IMG/VR virus record: IMGVR_UViG_3300021090_000016
Coordinates: 1 to 64,000 of that record
Source: a virus
DNA: 64,000 bases
Reading direction: 5' to 3' (one strand)
This document shows positions 16,077-23,548 of this stretch, piece after piece; the first letter of the stretch is position 1; every line of letters starts with the position of its first letter. The notes beneath the pieces are model-generated. The model saw only the letters and a list, made by a program, of their open reading frames with translations. It was not told where the DNA came from and made no database searches. The translations under genes were made by a program, and so were the position numbers.

Positions 16077-16956
16077 CTTCTACTCCTGGTTCACGTTGCT
16101 GTGCTCCATTGCCCGCTGTCGTTGGCGGGGGTGACTTCATCAAGCCAGTCAGGTAGTCGATGCACTTCTGAAGGTCAGTCTGCGTGAAGTCCTCCCACGA
16201 CTCAGCCTTTGCCTTCGCCATCCACTTTGCCACCATCCCATCTTGCATCTTGACCACAGAGATCAAGCGTTGAATCTCAATGACCTGGGGAGTAGTTGCC
16301 ATTGGGACCGCATGCCGCTCGTCGTTCAGTGAGTAGCCATGGATCTTGGCGAATGCCTCGATGCTGAGAGGGAACGTCGATGGCACCTTGCCCCTTGGAT
16401 CGTCTGGGTCACGGCGCCATTTGTGGACCTTGCACTTCATGGGATAGCGAAACGTACCGTCGTTGTGCGCGTGCAACACGATATGGAAGTCACCCTCGAT
16501 CTTCTTTGCGGCATCAGCCTGCTCTCCCACGACCTTCTCCTCCTCCCACTTTCCCTTCAGGTGGCTGGTGCAGATCAGATGGAAGTCCCCCCACCGCACA
16601 AGTTCTCGGACCTTGCGCCACTCCTTAGCCGCCTTGTCACCAGCCGAGCCGAAATCCTTGACCATCCTTGGATTATGCCGAAGCACTGATTCCTGGTGTA
16701 GCGTGGAGAGGTGATCGATTGATAGCTTGTTGAAGTTCTTGAGCTGGTTCTGTCTCTGGCTCAGAACATCAATCACGTCGATGTAGCTGCCAACCTCAAT
16801 ACGCTCAGAGTTGTTGGCCTTGATCCTGGCATCTGCGTAGGCCAAGCCTCCACCAATGTCTGTGTCGAAGATGAGAGCATTCTGGAGGTTGGCTACAAAG
16901 AAGCTCTTGCCGCTGCCGCTCTCTCCTGCGATGAGCAGAATCACTCGCTCCTTCAT
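16069..16956 (-). CDS. Sak4-like / RecA-fold recombination ATPase
   Basis: 295 residues. Walker A GESGSGKS at 11-18, DTD at 31-33, and a Walker B-like LSIDHLS followed by LICTSHLKG. This matches phage AAA_24 nucleotide-binding proteins of the Sak4 type, which work with single-strand annealing in phage recombination. The C-terminal region is helical and ends in a disordered acidic tail. It lies upstream of the initiator and loader genes. Confidence 0.8.
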   Translation of the reverse strand: MKERVILLIAGESGSGKSFFVANLQNALIFDTDIGGGLAYADARIKANNSERIEVGSYIDVIDVLSQRQNQLKNFNKLSIDHLSTLHQESVLRHNPRMVKDFGSAGDKAAKEWRKVRELVRWGDFHLICTSHLKGKWEEEKVVGEQADAAKKIEGDFHIVLHAHNDGTFRYPMKCKVHKWRRDPDDPRGKVPSTFPLSIEAFAKIHGYSLNDERHAVPMATTPQVIEIQRLISVVKMQDGMVAKWMAKAKAESWEDFTQTDLQKCIDYLTGLMKSPPPTTAGNGAQQREPGVEDE

Positions 16957-17174
16957 TACGCCACTCCCCTATTATCCAAGGTGATGGTCATGAGCAGAAC
17001 GCCGCGAGCCGACCAGACCTCATACACACCAGGACCGTGCTGGTGCGCACTAATCACGGCGTCACGGATGCTGGTGCAGCCGCCTTTCATGATGTAGGTT
17101 TCTCCGACCCGATGCCACACGTCTAACACTTTCTCGGGCGCTGGCGATGGATAGGTGCAGGGCCTGTCGCTCAT
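16956..17174 (-). CDS. Small hypothetical protein
   Basis: 72 residues. Its TAA stop overlaps the ATG of the Sak4-like gene by one base (TAATG). Core VYEVWSARGVLLMTITLDN looks like a small beta-rich domain. Nothing else recognised. Confidence 0.55.
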   Translation of the reverse strand: MSDRPCTYPSPAPEKVLDVWHRVGETYIMKGGCTSIRDAVISAHQHGPGVYEVWSARGVLLMTITLDNRGVA

Positions 17175-17580
17175 CTGATGCTCCTGAATAAGAGATGGTG
17201 ATAAGGAGAGCGTGACATAGCGTGCTGAGCTGGCGCCATTTTGCCAGCCGACGCTTACTCCGCGCTCTCCAGATGGCGACCGGCAGGAATCGAACCTGCC
17301 TCGGTTGGGTTATGAGCCCGCCCAGGCACCAGTCCGCCGCCAGCGGGTGCTAATCGCTCCCTAAGCACGAAATAGCCCGCACCGTTGCATGCCTGGCTGC
17401 GCTGTACACACGCAGGGTGCGTAACCTCACCCCGGCCCACCAGGCATTGCCATTTATCAACTTCAGAGGCTGGCTTGCTCAAGGCCCATTACCACGTCCG
17501 GCCCTAAGTGAATTTGGCATCGGTACGCAAGCCCCCAAAGTGGTTCGCCAAGTGGCGCGGCAGTCTGCCATTTCTCAGCT
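17175..17580. other. Non-coding gap containing a tRNA-like 3' half
   Basis: About 400 bases without a convincing gene. The only readable element is the tRNA-Met-like 3' half at 17274-17341. The rest is mixed sequence with no open frame that has a ribosome site. Confidence 0.6.
17274..17341 (-). tRNA. tRNA-Met(CAT)-like, degenerate or partial
   Basis: On the minus strand the 3' part is normal: anticodon loop CTCATAA, T arm GCAGG-TTCGATT-CCTGC, then CGGTCGC that can pair with a GCGGCGG at the 5' end (one wobble, one mismatch). The anticodon stem has only three pairs and there is no room for a D arm. It could be a decayed tRNA or host tRNA 3' sequence at an attachment site. I do not claim a functional tRNA. 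Confidence 0.4.
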
Positions 17581-17847
17581 TCACTGCCCGACGCCATCGC
17601 ATAACGAGCAGACGAGCCCCGGATCTATACCGCCACCTGAGCCACCACACTTGGGGCACTCAAGAACTCTCACTGCTGGCTCCGATGCGAGCCAGCGATC
17701 CAGGAGCACTTTTGCCTCTGCTCGCGTTAAGCCGGAGAAGGTCACTTCTTCGGTGCCAGGCCAGCTGTTAATCTCGACACGGAAGACATGCAGATTCTTC
17801 CGCCGCAGTTCAGCCGTCATGGCAGAGTTCAACGACGCATCAAACAT
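17581..17847 (-). CDS. Small zinc-ribbon protein (CPKCGGSGGG)
   Basis: 88 residues. The C-terminus has CPKCGGSGGGIDPGLVCSLCDGVG, two CxxC pairs in a DnaJ-type glycine context, probably a zinc-bound ribbon. The N-terminal part is a small mixed fold. The same tail motif appears in the gene at 19934, suggesting related proteins. Clear GAGGGG before the ATG. Confidence 0.65.
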   Translation of the reverse strand: MFDASLNSAMTAELRRKNLHVFRVEINSWPGTEEVTFSGLTRAEAKVLLDRWLASEPAVRVLECPKCGGSGGGIDPGLVCSLCDGVGQ

Positions 17848-17860
17848 TTAGCCCCTCCAA

Positions 17861-18151
17861 TCAAAAGGCGCGGCAGTCTGCCAGCGCCTGTTCGATCTCT
17901 CGCTTTCGTCGCTCAGGACCAGAGACGTTCGCACTGACCACAGCCTCAGCCGGCTCACCGCGCAGCCTGAGAACCTCGCTATGTGTCAGAAACCAACTGT
18001 CTCTTTTCTGACCATGCCGGCAGATTGCCTGGAGCAGCCCGACCTTTCTCCACCGATGGAGCGTGTCCACGCTGACCGTGCCGCCACGCTCAGAGGGGAT
18101 GAGCTTTGCAGCTTCAGAGAAGGAGTAGAGCTGTTCCAGTGGCTCAGGCAT
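17861..18151 (-). CDS. DUF1580-like / MerR-like DNA-binding protein
   Basis: 96 residues from the ATG at 18151 (GGAGG ten bases upstream). The start LYSFSEAAKLIPSERGGTVSVDTLHRWRKVGL is a helix-turn-helix in the style of planctomycete DUF1580 proteins. A charged, helical C-terminal part follows. A regulatory role in the early operon is likely. It overlaps the next upstream gene by 8 bases. Confidence 0.7.
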   Translation of the reverse strand: MPEPLEQLYSFSEAAKLIPSERGGTVSVDTLHRWRKVGLLQAICRHGQKRDSWFLTHSEVLRLRGEPAEAVVSANVSGPERRKREIEQALADCRAF

Positions 18152-18374
18152 GACTTGCACCCCTCCGCTTTGGCTTCATTGGCTTCGGCGGATCGGCGAT
18201 GGCGCGAACAATCAGACAGTACACCGACGACCAGCCCCACGCGCCAATGTCCTCTCCATCCTCCATCTGGAGCACTAGGCTATGCGCCCGTTCTCCTAAG
18301 CCGCCAGTAAACAAGGCATCGGTGATTTTCTTTGCCAGTTGATTCTTTGTCACGACACTCTCCAAAGCGCCCAT
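18144..18374 (-). CDS. Small protein at the head of the leftward operon
   Basis: 76 residues from the ATG at 18374. Two earlier ATGs (18392 and 18401) fall inside or upstream of the -10 box of the promoter at 18391-18419, so they cannot be on the transcript. The leader is then only about ten bases long. The sequence has a basic C-terminal KPMKPKRRG. Function unknown; it is the first gene of the leftward early operon. Confidence 0.55.
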   Translation of the reverse strand: MGALESVVTKNQLAKKITDALFTGGLGERAHSLVLQMEDGEDIGAWGWSSVYCLIVRAIADPPKPMKPKRRGASHA

Positions 18375-18390
18375 TCTTGTCACTTGTTTC

Positions 18391-18419
18391 ATTCTACGCA
18401 TTCAGGATTCTTGTGTCAA
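18391..18419 (-). promoter_or_regulatory. Leftward promoter of the divergent switch
   Basis: On the minus strand TTGACA (18419-18414), a 17-base spacer, and TAGAAT (18396-18391). It reads into the leftward operon starting at 18374. The spacer end and -10 box overlap one arm (18394-18403) of the inverted repeat shared with the opposite promoter. Confidence 0.8.
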
Positions 18420-18478
18420 GGTACAGAAAAACTTATCTCACGAATCCGCAGAATCTGTTGACTGCGCAGAATGCGTAG
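18394..18478. promoter_or_regulatory. Inverted-repeat operator pair
   Basis: CTACGCATTC at 18394-18403 and GAATGCGTAG at 18469-18478 are perfect inverse copies. The first overlaps the -10 region of the leftward promoter, the second lies in the spacer just before the -10 of the rightward promoter. Their position on both promoters fits a single repressor closing both directions, probably with looping or cooperative binding. Confidence 0.6.
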
Positions 18479-18486
18479 ACTAGAAT
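18458..18486 (+). promoter_or_regulatory. Rightward promoter of the divergent switch
   Basis: TTGACT at 18458-18463, 17-base spacer, TAGAAT at 18481-18486. It drives the only plus-strand gene in the early half (18549). The spacer contains the GAATGCGTAG operator arm. Confidence 0.8.
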
Positions 18487-18548
18487 GAGCAGCTGGAAAG
18501 CCATTGTGGCTTGCCACACATACCCGTACCTGTGTTGAGGAGATTGCT

Positions 18549-18773
18549 ATGGGACGACGCAAGAAGATCGACGGATCGCCAGAAGCCGTTGAATCCGCGA
18601 GGGAGCAGACAATCCGTGTCGATGCGAGCCTTGCCCGCATGGCACATGCGATCATCGCTATCAAGGGTGGTAGCGTGTCGAAGCTGCTCAGTCCAGTCAT
18701 CCGACCGTTCATTCTGCGCACCTACGCAGAAGTGATCCAGTCGGCTGCGGATGAGCTTCAGAAGGGGAGTTAG
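18549..18773 (+). CDS. Small ribbon-helix-helix-like protein, candidate repressor
   Basis: 74 residues; GAGGAG six bases before the ATG at 18549. After a basic N-terminus (MGRRKK) it reads TIRVDASLARMAHAIIAIKG, a beta strand followed by a helix as in ribbon-helix-helix regulators, then LLSPVIRPFILRTYAEVI. This type is frequent in planctomycete genomes beside mobile elements. It is the only rightward gene in the 6.4-39.4 kb block and is transcribed from a promoter sharing an operator with the leftward one. A lysogeny repressor or Cro-like role is inferred. Confidence 0.7.
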   Translation: MGRRKKIDGSPEAVESAREQTIRVDASLARMAHAIIAIKGGSVSKLLSPVIRPFILRTYAEVIQSAADELQKGS

Positions 18774-18776
18774 AGT

Positions 18777-19916
18777 CTACCCGAACTTCGCCACGATCTT
18801 CGCAGCTCGTTGCAAGGCCCCGTGAGCGTAGACTCGGATGACGCTCGGGTCGTTGTGCCCGAGGACAAGACTGGCCTGCTCCCAGGCTCGCTCGTTGTCA
18901 AGCTCGATCATCGTGGCTACGGCGTGGCGCAACTGGTATGGTGTCCAGTGCGCCACGCCAGCCCTCTTGCAGCCCCGCGCAACAGCATGATCGTAGCTGT
19001 CCACGCGGTAGTAGTTGCCAGCCCTGGCAAGGTTGCGGGCTGCTGCCTTTGGGGAGAAGCAGAAGTCCTTGTGCCCAGCCGCCTTGAGTAGAAACGCCCG
19101 ATCCAGAAACGGCTTGAGCATCTCCTGGCAGCGTGGTCCGATCGGTATTCTCCTGTTCAGACCACGCCATGCGGTCTTGTGCTCAGCCGGAGAGTAGACC
19201 CACACCGGAACGCCATCCACGATGAATGCAAGCATGTCGATTTCATCAGGCTGTAACAATGTCGCCTCTTCAGGTCGGCATCCAGTCCAACGCTGGAACT
19301 GGACCAGCCCCTTGACAGGCTCCGGCAGGAATGGCAGCGTCTTCTCCACGATGTCATCGGGTACGTTCATGCGAGGTTCTGGGTCGTGTGCCGCCGTCTT
19401 TCCTTTCCTCAAGCCAGGCACCGTCCGCAGCCGGTCATACGCCTGGAATGGGATCAGCTCCTTCCTGGCGCCCCACTTAAAGCACTGACGGATGAAGCTG
19501 ATCGCCCGGTTGATGTACCGTCTGCTCCACCCAAGCTTGACCATGCTGGTCTGCACTGCTTCGAGGGCCACTGGCCCGAACTCAGAAACTGTGGCGGTGC
19601 CGTACAGATCCAGGAGTGGACCAATCGCCAGCCTGATGCGGGCGTACTGCTTGGCTGTGTGGTATCCCTTGGCTTCTAGCTTGTAGGACCGGATCAGCTC
19701 CGACACCCCCATCCCAGCACCAACGCTGGGCAGCGGCGCCCCACTGCCTGCCTCCAGCTCGGCGACGACTCGCAGGTAGTTCTGCCTGGCCTCCGGCGTC
19801 CCGCTTCTCCCCAGCCATATGTCCTGGCACCTTCCACTTGGAAGGAAGATGCGGATTCGATCCTGTCCCGATGGATGGCTGTAGACACTGGGTGGCCAGA
19901 CTTTCTTGCGCGGCAT
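18777..19916 (-). CDS. int: Tyrosine recombinase (phage integrase)
   Basis: 379 residues from the ATG at 19916 (GAGG eight bases upstream). An N-terminal SAM-like core-binding domain is followed by the catalytic domain with R214 (TGCRPEEATLL), K247, R330 in TPYQLRHAV, H354 in LGHNDPSV and the nucleophile Y363 (RVYAH). The usual first His of HxxR is Tyr here (Y327). It integrates or excises the phage at an attachment site. The N-terminal style (HPSG..R..L.SGR....LG..GTPEA) resembles planctomycete integrases. It converges with the repressor-like gene only three bases away. Confidence 0.92.
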   Translation of the reverse strand: MPRKKVWPPSVYSHPSGQDRIRIFLPSGRCQDIWLGRSGTPEARQNYLRVVAELEAGSGAPLPSVGAGMGVSELIRSYKLEAKGYHTAKQYARIRLAIGPLLDLYGTATVSEFGPVALEAVQTSMVKLGWSRRYINRAISFIRQCFKWGARKELIPFQAYDRLRTVPGLRKGKTAAHDPEPRMNVPDDIVEKTLPFLPEPVKGLVQFQRWTGCRPEEATLLQPDEIDMLAFIVDGVPVWVYSPAEHKTAWRGLNRRIPIGPRCQEMLKPFLDRAFLLKAAGHKDFCFSPKAAARNLARAGNYYRVDSYDHAVARGCKRAGVAHWTPYQLRHAVATMIELDNERAWEQASLVLGHNDPSVIRVYAHGALQRAAKIVAKFG

Positions 19917-19933
19917 CGACGTTACCTCGAAAG

Positions 19934-20233
19934 TTAGGCGCAAAGATCGCAGGCTGTGGCAGGGTCGAGGCCACCACCAGACCCGCCACATTTGGGACAG
20001 GAAAGCTTGATGACGTTCTCGCCGAAGATTGGGCCACAGTTGGCATCCCAGAAATCGACGGCTCTCAGGATCGTTCCGTCAGGCCGCGACCATTCCGTAA
20101 TCACTCGGAACAGTGAACCGACCTTCTCCACCAGCTTGCAGGCACCAAATGGGTCTCGACACATGCCGCGATAATAGGACTGTGCACCCAGCGGCAGATC
20201 GAACCACGTCCCGCCATAGGTAAGATTATTCAT
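19934..20233 (-). CDS. Zinc-ribbon protein related to the 17581 gene
   Basis: 99 residues from the ATG at 20233 (GAAGAG six bases upstream). The centre is a mixed fold (DPFGACKLVEKVGSLFRVI...RAVDFWDANCGPIFG). It ends with LSCPKCGGSGGGLDPATACDLCA, the same double CxxC ribbon as the gene at 17581. Probably nucleic-acid- or protein-binding. It ends 18 bases before the integrase start. Confidence 0.6.
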   Translation of the reverse strand: MNNLTYGGTWFDLPLGAQSYYRGMCRDPFGACKLVEKVGSLFRVITEWSRPDGTILRAVDFWDANCGPIFGENVIKLSCPKCGGSGGGLDPATACDLCA

Positions 20234-20334
20234 CGCCATCTCTTCTGTACGAAAGTACATCAAAGTGCGTGATCTCAGGCGGCGTCCGAAGACGCCGCGA
20301 CTGGACTTTGGGCGGTCAGCGAGTTTGCGCGGCA

Positions 20335-20535
20335 TCAGCTAGGCTCCGGTTTGGTGAGGTCTGGTTGGTTGTCAGCAAGGAACTGGGCAGCTCTGTCGAT
20401 CGCTATCTGGCAGCTTGCACGGTAGCATGGCCGATCTGCCCCCAGGTGGATAATTTCCAGCAAATCCAGGAGAATGGTGGTAATTTCGGACCTTTTCAGC
20501 CCACATGTTGGGCACTTCACGTTGAAGGTGTCCAT
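20335..20535 (-). CDS. Small Cys-containing protein
   Basis: 66 residues from the ATG at 20535 (AGGA seven bases before). It opens with MDTFNVKCPTCGLKRSE, a CPxCG knuckle, and has two further cysteines in RPCYRASCQIAIDRAAQFL. A small metal-binding protein is likely; role unknown. Confidence 0.55.
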   Translation of the reverse strand: MDTFNVKCPTCGLKRSEITTILLDLLEIIHLGADRPCYRASCQIAIDRAAQFLADNQPDLTKPEPS

Positions 20536-20577
20536 CGACTGTCCTTTCTCAAGAGAAGTGGGTGGCGCGCACCACAC

Positions 20578-20920
20578 TATTCGCGCCGTTCAGTTGATAC
20601 CTGGCAACGTGCCAGGATGAGGGAAGTGCTTCTACAGTAGGGAGTTGGGGAGAATACGCCTGGAGGGATTCGAACCCCCAACCTACGGCTCCGTAGAACG
20701 CTGTCCAGTCAGCATCTCTCATAACGCAACCATATACTGAAAGCGATGTTACCATGTCGTAGACCGATTACAAGAGGATCGTGGAATACCTCGACATGGA
20801 TGCAAAACACTGCGAATAACAGTGGTGTCTCACCCAATAGGGGTAGAGTGGGTGCGCTCCGTCCGTGGAGCCCAGCACAGGAGATCATGGTCAGTTCGCC
20901 GAGGCCAGTCTACGGGCCGG
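20578..20920. other. Non-coding gap upstream of the integrase
   Basis: About 340 bases with no supported gene. It holds the tRNA-Ser-like 3' half (20655-20708). The remainder, 20760-20920, shows no open frame with a ribosome site and no strong hairpin that I can see. Confidence 0.5.
20655..20708 (-). other. tRNA-Ser-like 3' half, candidate attachment core
   Basis: On the minus strand: anticodon-loop-like CTGGACA, a long variable arm CTACG-GAGC-CGTAG, T arm GGGGG-TTCGAAT-CCCTC, then a 7-base acceptor half and A73. The 5' half that should pair with this acceptor is absent. Tyrosine integrases often use tRNA 3' halves, with identity beginning in the anticodon loop. Position 740 bases from the integrase start supports an attP core. 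Not proven. Confidence 0.45.
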
Positions 20921-21094
20921 CTACTCCAGTCCCGCTGCTTCGAGCGCCTCTTGCCGCGTGCGGCCCTTGCCGTGGGTCGTATTGCCGGACACGCTGCCGT
21001 CGATGATGTATTGCCAGCCGCCGCCAGGGGCCGGCTCGCAGGTCTCGATCACGTCCCAGCAGCCGGACTCATAGCGCTTGACATACGGAGTCAT
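20921..21094 (-). CDS. Small hypothetical protein
   Basis: 57 residues from the ATG at 21094, preceded by GCGAGGAGACGACG, a leader nearly identical to that of the next upstream gene. In-frame ATGs at 21121 and 21124 also have a ribosome site. Sequence MTPYVKRYESGCWDVIET...GGWQYIIDG looks like a small beta domain. Function unknown. Confidence 0.5.
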   Translation of the reverse strand: MTPYVKRYESGCWDVIETCEPAPGGGWQYIIDGSVSGNTTHGKGRTRQEALEAAGLE

Positions 21095-21166
21095 CGTCGT
21101 CTCCTCGCGTTCGTTCTTCATCATCGTCTCCCTGGTTAGGTTCCCGGCGGCGTGAGCCGCCACTCG

Positions 21167-21376
21167 TCACTGGTCATCTGCGATACGCTCAGCCGCAGTC
21201 TGGTACATTTCTCGCCGGATGCTTTCCGCGTCTTCGCAGCCCCATCTATCGCGGCTCACCTCCCACTGCTCCAGCGAGCATCCATATAGCTCCTGTACCC
21301 ACTGTGTCACCTGCGCTCGCGTCGCGCCCTGCCATGGGCAATGGTACGGGCACAGCTCCCAGGTCGTCTCAGCCAT
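21167..21376 (-). CDS. Small hypothetical protein
   Basis: 69 residues. ATG at 21376 with GGGAG six bases upstream. It contains a CPYHC pair and RWGCEDAESIRREMYQTAAERI. Shares its upstream leader with the gene at 20921. Not recognised. Confidence 0.5.
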   Translation of the reverse strand: MAETTWELCPYHCPWQGATRAQVTQWVQELYGCSLEQWEVSRDRWGCEDAESIRREMYQTAAERIADDQ

Positions 21377-21392
21377 CGTCGTCTCCCTCGCG

Positions 21393-21623
21393 TTAGGTTC
21401 CCGGCGGCGGGGGCAGCTCGCTTTCTGGCTTGAACCTGATGTCAAGCGTTCCATGCACCACCAACCGTCTCAGCTCAGCCCGCAGGCGCAGGACCTCGGC
21501 AATCAGGCGCGGCACGTACTGTATGTACGTGTTCAGCGTCATCTTGTGTCCAACGGCGAGGGCGTCAGCCAGCTCTCGCAGCTCGGCATCCGTCGTCAGC
21601 ATCAGCTGTTGTGGGTCGCTCAT
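21393..21623 (-). CDS. Small helical protein
   Basis: 76 residues. Mostly helical with a leucine/arginine-rich segment (LIAEVLRLRAELRRLVV) that could dimerise, and a Pro-rich end. Function unknown. Confidence 0.55.
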   Translation of the reverse strand: MSDPQQLMLTTDAELRELADALAVGHKMTLNTYIQYVPRLIAEVLRLRAELRRLVVHGTLDIRFKPESELPPPPGT

Positions 21624-21627
21624 TTCT

Positions 21628-22107
21628 CTATCCTTTCTTCGTGCTTGCCTCGATCCTCAGTCGCCGGTACGGAATGGTCCACCACAGATCCATGTCCTTG
21701 ATCTCAGCCCGGTGGACCCAGAAGAACTGGATGGCTACGATCACCGCCCACGCAGCGGCGTAGTCCATCTTGCCCAGCTTGCGAGCCAGCCCTTCCACCC
21801 GATCGCTTGCGTTCTCGTTGAACCAGCGCCCGCACGTCGGGTCCATAGAGTTGCGTGCTTCCAGGGATTCAGCCAGCGCCTTGCCTGGGCTCTCGATGTC
21901 AGGGGTAATCTCGATGCCACGAAGGGCATCGGCAAGGCACCACCATTCCGGGCCATCCAGCGCCCCCGCCAGCTCTACCGTCTGCCGGGCGATGAGCTGC
22001 GCCCAGCAGCGGATTGCCTGGTTGAACCGGGTACTTGAGAATCCGCACAAGATGGTGGACGCAGGTTCACCTGGGTACACTGAGGTCTGCTTGTCACGCT
22101 GCCCCAT
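21628..22107 (-). CDS. Hypothetical protein
   Basis: 159 residues from the ATG at 22107 (GAGGAGG five bases before). Mostly helical and tryptophan-rich; the C-terminus reads WWTIPYRRLRIEASTKKG. No catalytic motif visible, no family recognised. Confidence 0.55.
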   Translation of the reverse strand: MGQRDKQTSVYPGEPASTILCGFSSTRFNQAIRCWAQLIARQTVELAGALDGPEWWCLADALRGIEITPDIESPGKALAESLEARNSMDPTCGRWFNENASDRVEGLARKLGKMDYAAAWAVIVAIQFFWVHRAEIKDMDLWWTIPYRRLRIEASTKKG

Positions 22108-22177
22108 CGCATCCTCCTCGTAGTTGAGTTGTCTTTCCATTGTCAGCATAGCCTCCAGTTGTTTGGCCGGCAACCTC

Positions 22178-22423
22178 CTACTCGAAACGACTCCTGGCCT
22201 CAACGACTTCAAGGGCGATCTTGTTGAGGGCGATTCGTGTGTTAACTCCCCACTCGGTGTCAGCTGCCTCGTGGGATACTTTTGAGGCAGCGAACCGGAT
22301 CAGAGCCTGGATTCCATTCTCGTCAACGATCTGGTTCAGTTCAGCGATTTCCGCGTCACTCAGACGGGATTTGGCATTGGCGTACATAGCTTGTCTCTCC
22401 AGTTGTTGGGTCGTCCACTTCAT
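22178..22423 (-). CDS. Small helical protein
   Basis: 81 residues, charged and helical (LSDAEIAELNQIVDENG). ATGA overlap with the upstream gene, GGAG upstream. Not recognised. Confidence 0.55.
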   Translation of the reverse strand: MKWTTQQLERQAMYANAKSRLSDAEIAELNQIVDENGIQALIRFAASKVSHEAADTEWGVNTRIALNKIALEVVEARSRFE

Positions 22424-22641
22424 GGGAACCGCCTCTCCTCCAGCATGTCCTGTACCAAGCCGCGTTCGAGGTCTTCTGTGCAGATTTCCGCACAGGCGTT
22501 GATGCAGGCGACGATGCGTGGCACATGCTTCCAGAACTCGCCAGCTTGCATGCTGTCCAAAATTGTGTTGCCAGCCCGATCGACGATCGTGTGCGACTCG
22601 AAGCCAAGCTCGATGTGCCAGGGCTCAGATGCGTTATTCAC
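22420..22641 (-). CDS. Small hypothetical protein
   Basis: 73 residues. GTG start at 22641 overlapping the upstream stop (GTGA) with AGGAG close by. Contains FESHTIVDRAGNTILDS and two cysteines in ACINACAEIC. Unknown function. Confidence 0.5.
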   Translation of the reverse strand: MNNASEPWHIELGFESHTIVDRAGNTILDSMQAGEFWKHVPRIVACINACAEICTEDLERGLVQDMLEERRFP

Positions 22642-22958
22642 TTCTCTCTCCTCTCTGCCTTGGCGATGGCAGCTTTGAGTTTGGACTCGGTGGTGACAGT
22701 TGGCTGGCCATCCAGCGTATGGTGGTAATCGTTCAGGGCGAGCTTGCACGCCTCCAGAAGATCGTCGTAAGAATTGCAAGCGGTGACGATGAAGATGCTG
22801 TTATCGGTATCCTCCGCTTCATTGGTGCGCAAGCGGATTCCGTTGTAAGTGAGCAGGCAAACGGGGAAGCCGTCAAGGCAGTCGCCAATCTGCCGATCGT
22901 TCCTTCCGCTCCTCTCTCGTTCTTGGATCTCCCAGGGTACAGGTGTGTGCTTGTTCAT
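22638..22958 (-). CDS. Conserved phage hypothetical (HTPxPW...ACNSxDDLLEAC)
   Basis: 106 residues. N-terminus HTPVPWEIQ and the segment NSIFIVTACNSYDDLLEACKLAL are a very common phage hypothetical signature. Its biochemical function is not known. It ends in a charged helix. Coupled to both neighbours. Confidence 0.75.
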   Translation of the reverse strand: MNKHTPVPWEIQERERSGRNDRQIGDCLDGFPVCLLTYNGIRLRTNEAEDTDNSIFIVTACNSYDDLLEACKLALNDYHHTLDGQPTVTTESKLKAAIAKAERREK

Positions 22959-23548
22959 TTCTTCCCCCTTTTCTCTAGAAACTCATGGTGTAGTGCCGCC
23001 AGGGGCAGGTCGGACACAGGGATTGGCTCGGACCAGAACTTCTTCCACAAGTCAAGGACGCGCTGCTTAAGAACACGATCTTGTCCGTCTGCTCTTATTG
23101 TCATCGCATAGTTATCTGCACCTGCAAGATTCGCCAGCCCAACGATCAACCACTTCCACTTTTCGGAAGGATCTTTTTCATGAGATGTAACCCAGATGGT
23201 TTTAGGGCTAGAGGTACGGTACGTACTCCACTCTCCAGTGATAACAACTGATCCAAGCCCAAGGACGTGCGCTGCCAGGTTTGCAAATAGTCGCGCCGTC
23301 TCATGGTCATATGCCCTTCTGAACGGCAGCCTCATCGCTTTCGAGATGCCAGGGTCAGGGCCGATGGACCACTTCTTTACGACGGGCTTCTTGATCGCTG
23401 GGTACTGCTCATCCAATGCATTGCGAACCTGCCTCAGCATCCCCGCGAAGGCACGCCTGGCGTATCGCCGTGCGATGCGGCGCCCGCCCGACTGCTCAAG
23501 CCTGGACACCAGCCGTCCGAGCTGCTCAATCTTCTCGATCAGGCTCAT
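22955..23548 (-). CDS. Hypothetical protein
   Basis: 197 residues, strongly basic, with Arg-rich helices near the N-terminus (GGRRIARRYARRAFAGM) and a mixed centre (SVVITGEWSTYRT). Charge suggests nucleic-acid binding. Not recognised. Confidence 0.55.
   Translation of the reverse strand: MSLIEKIEQLGRLVSRLEQSGGRRIARRYARRAFAGMLRQVRNALDEQYPAIKKPVVKKWSIGPDPGISKAMRLPFRRAYDHETARLFANLAAHVLGLGSVVITGEWSTYRTSSPKTIWVTSHEKDPSEKWKWLIVGLANLAGADNYAMTIRADGQDRVLKQRVLDLWKKFWSEPIPVSDLPLAALHHEFLEKRGKK

Noticed and set aside
20758-20820. Short frame MS-stop-TDYKRIVEYLDMDAKHCE
   Set aside because: In-frame TAG after two codons and no ribosome site for a later start. Too short to support.
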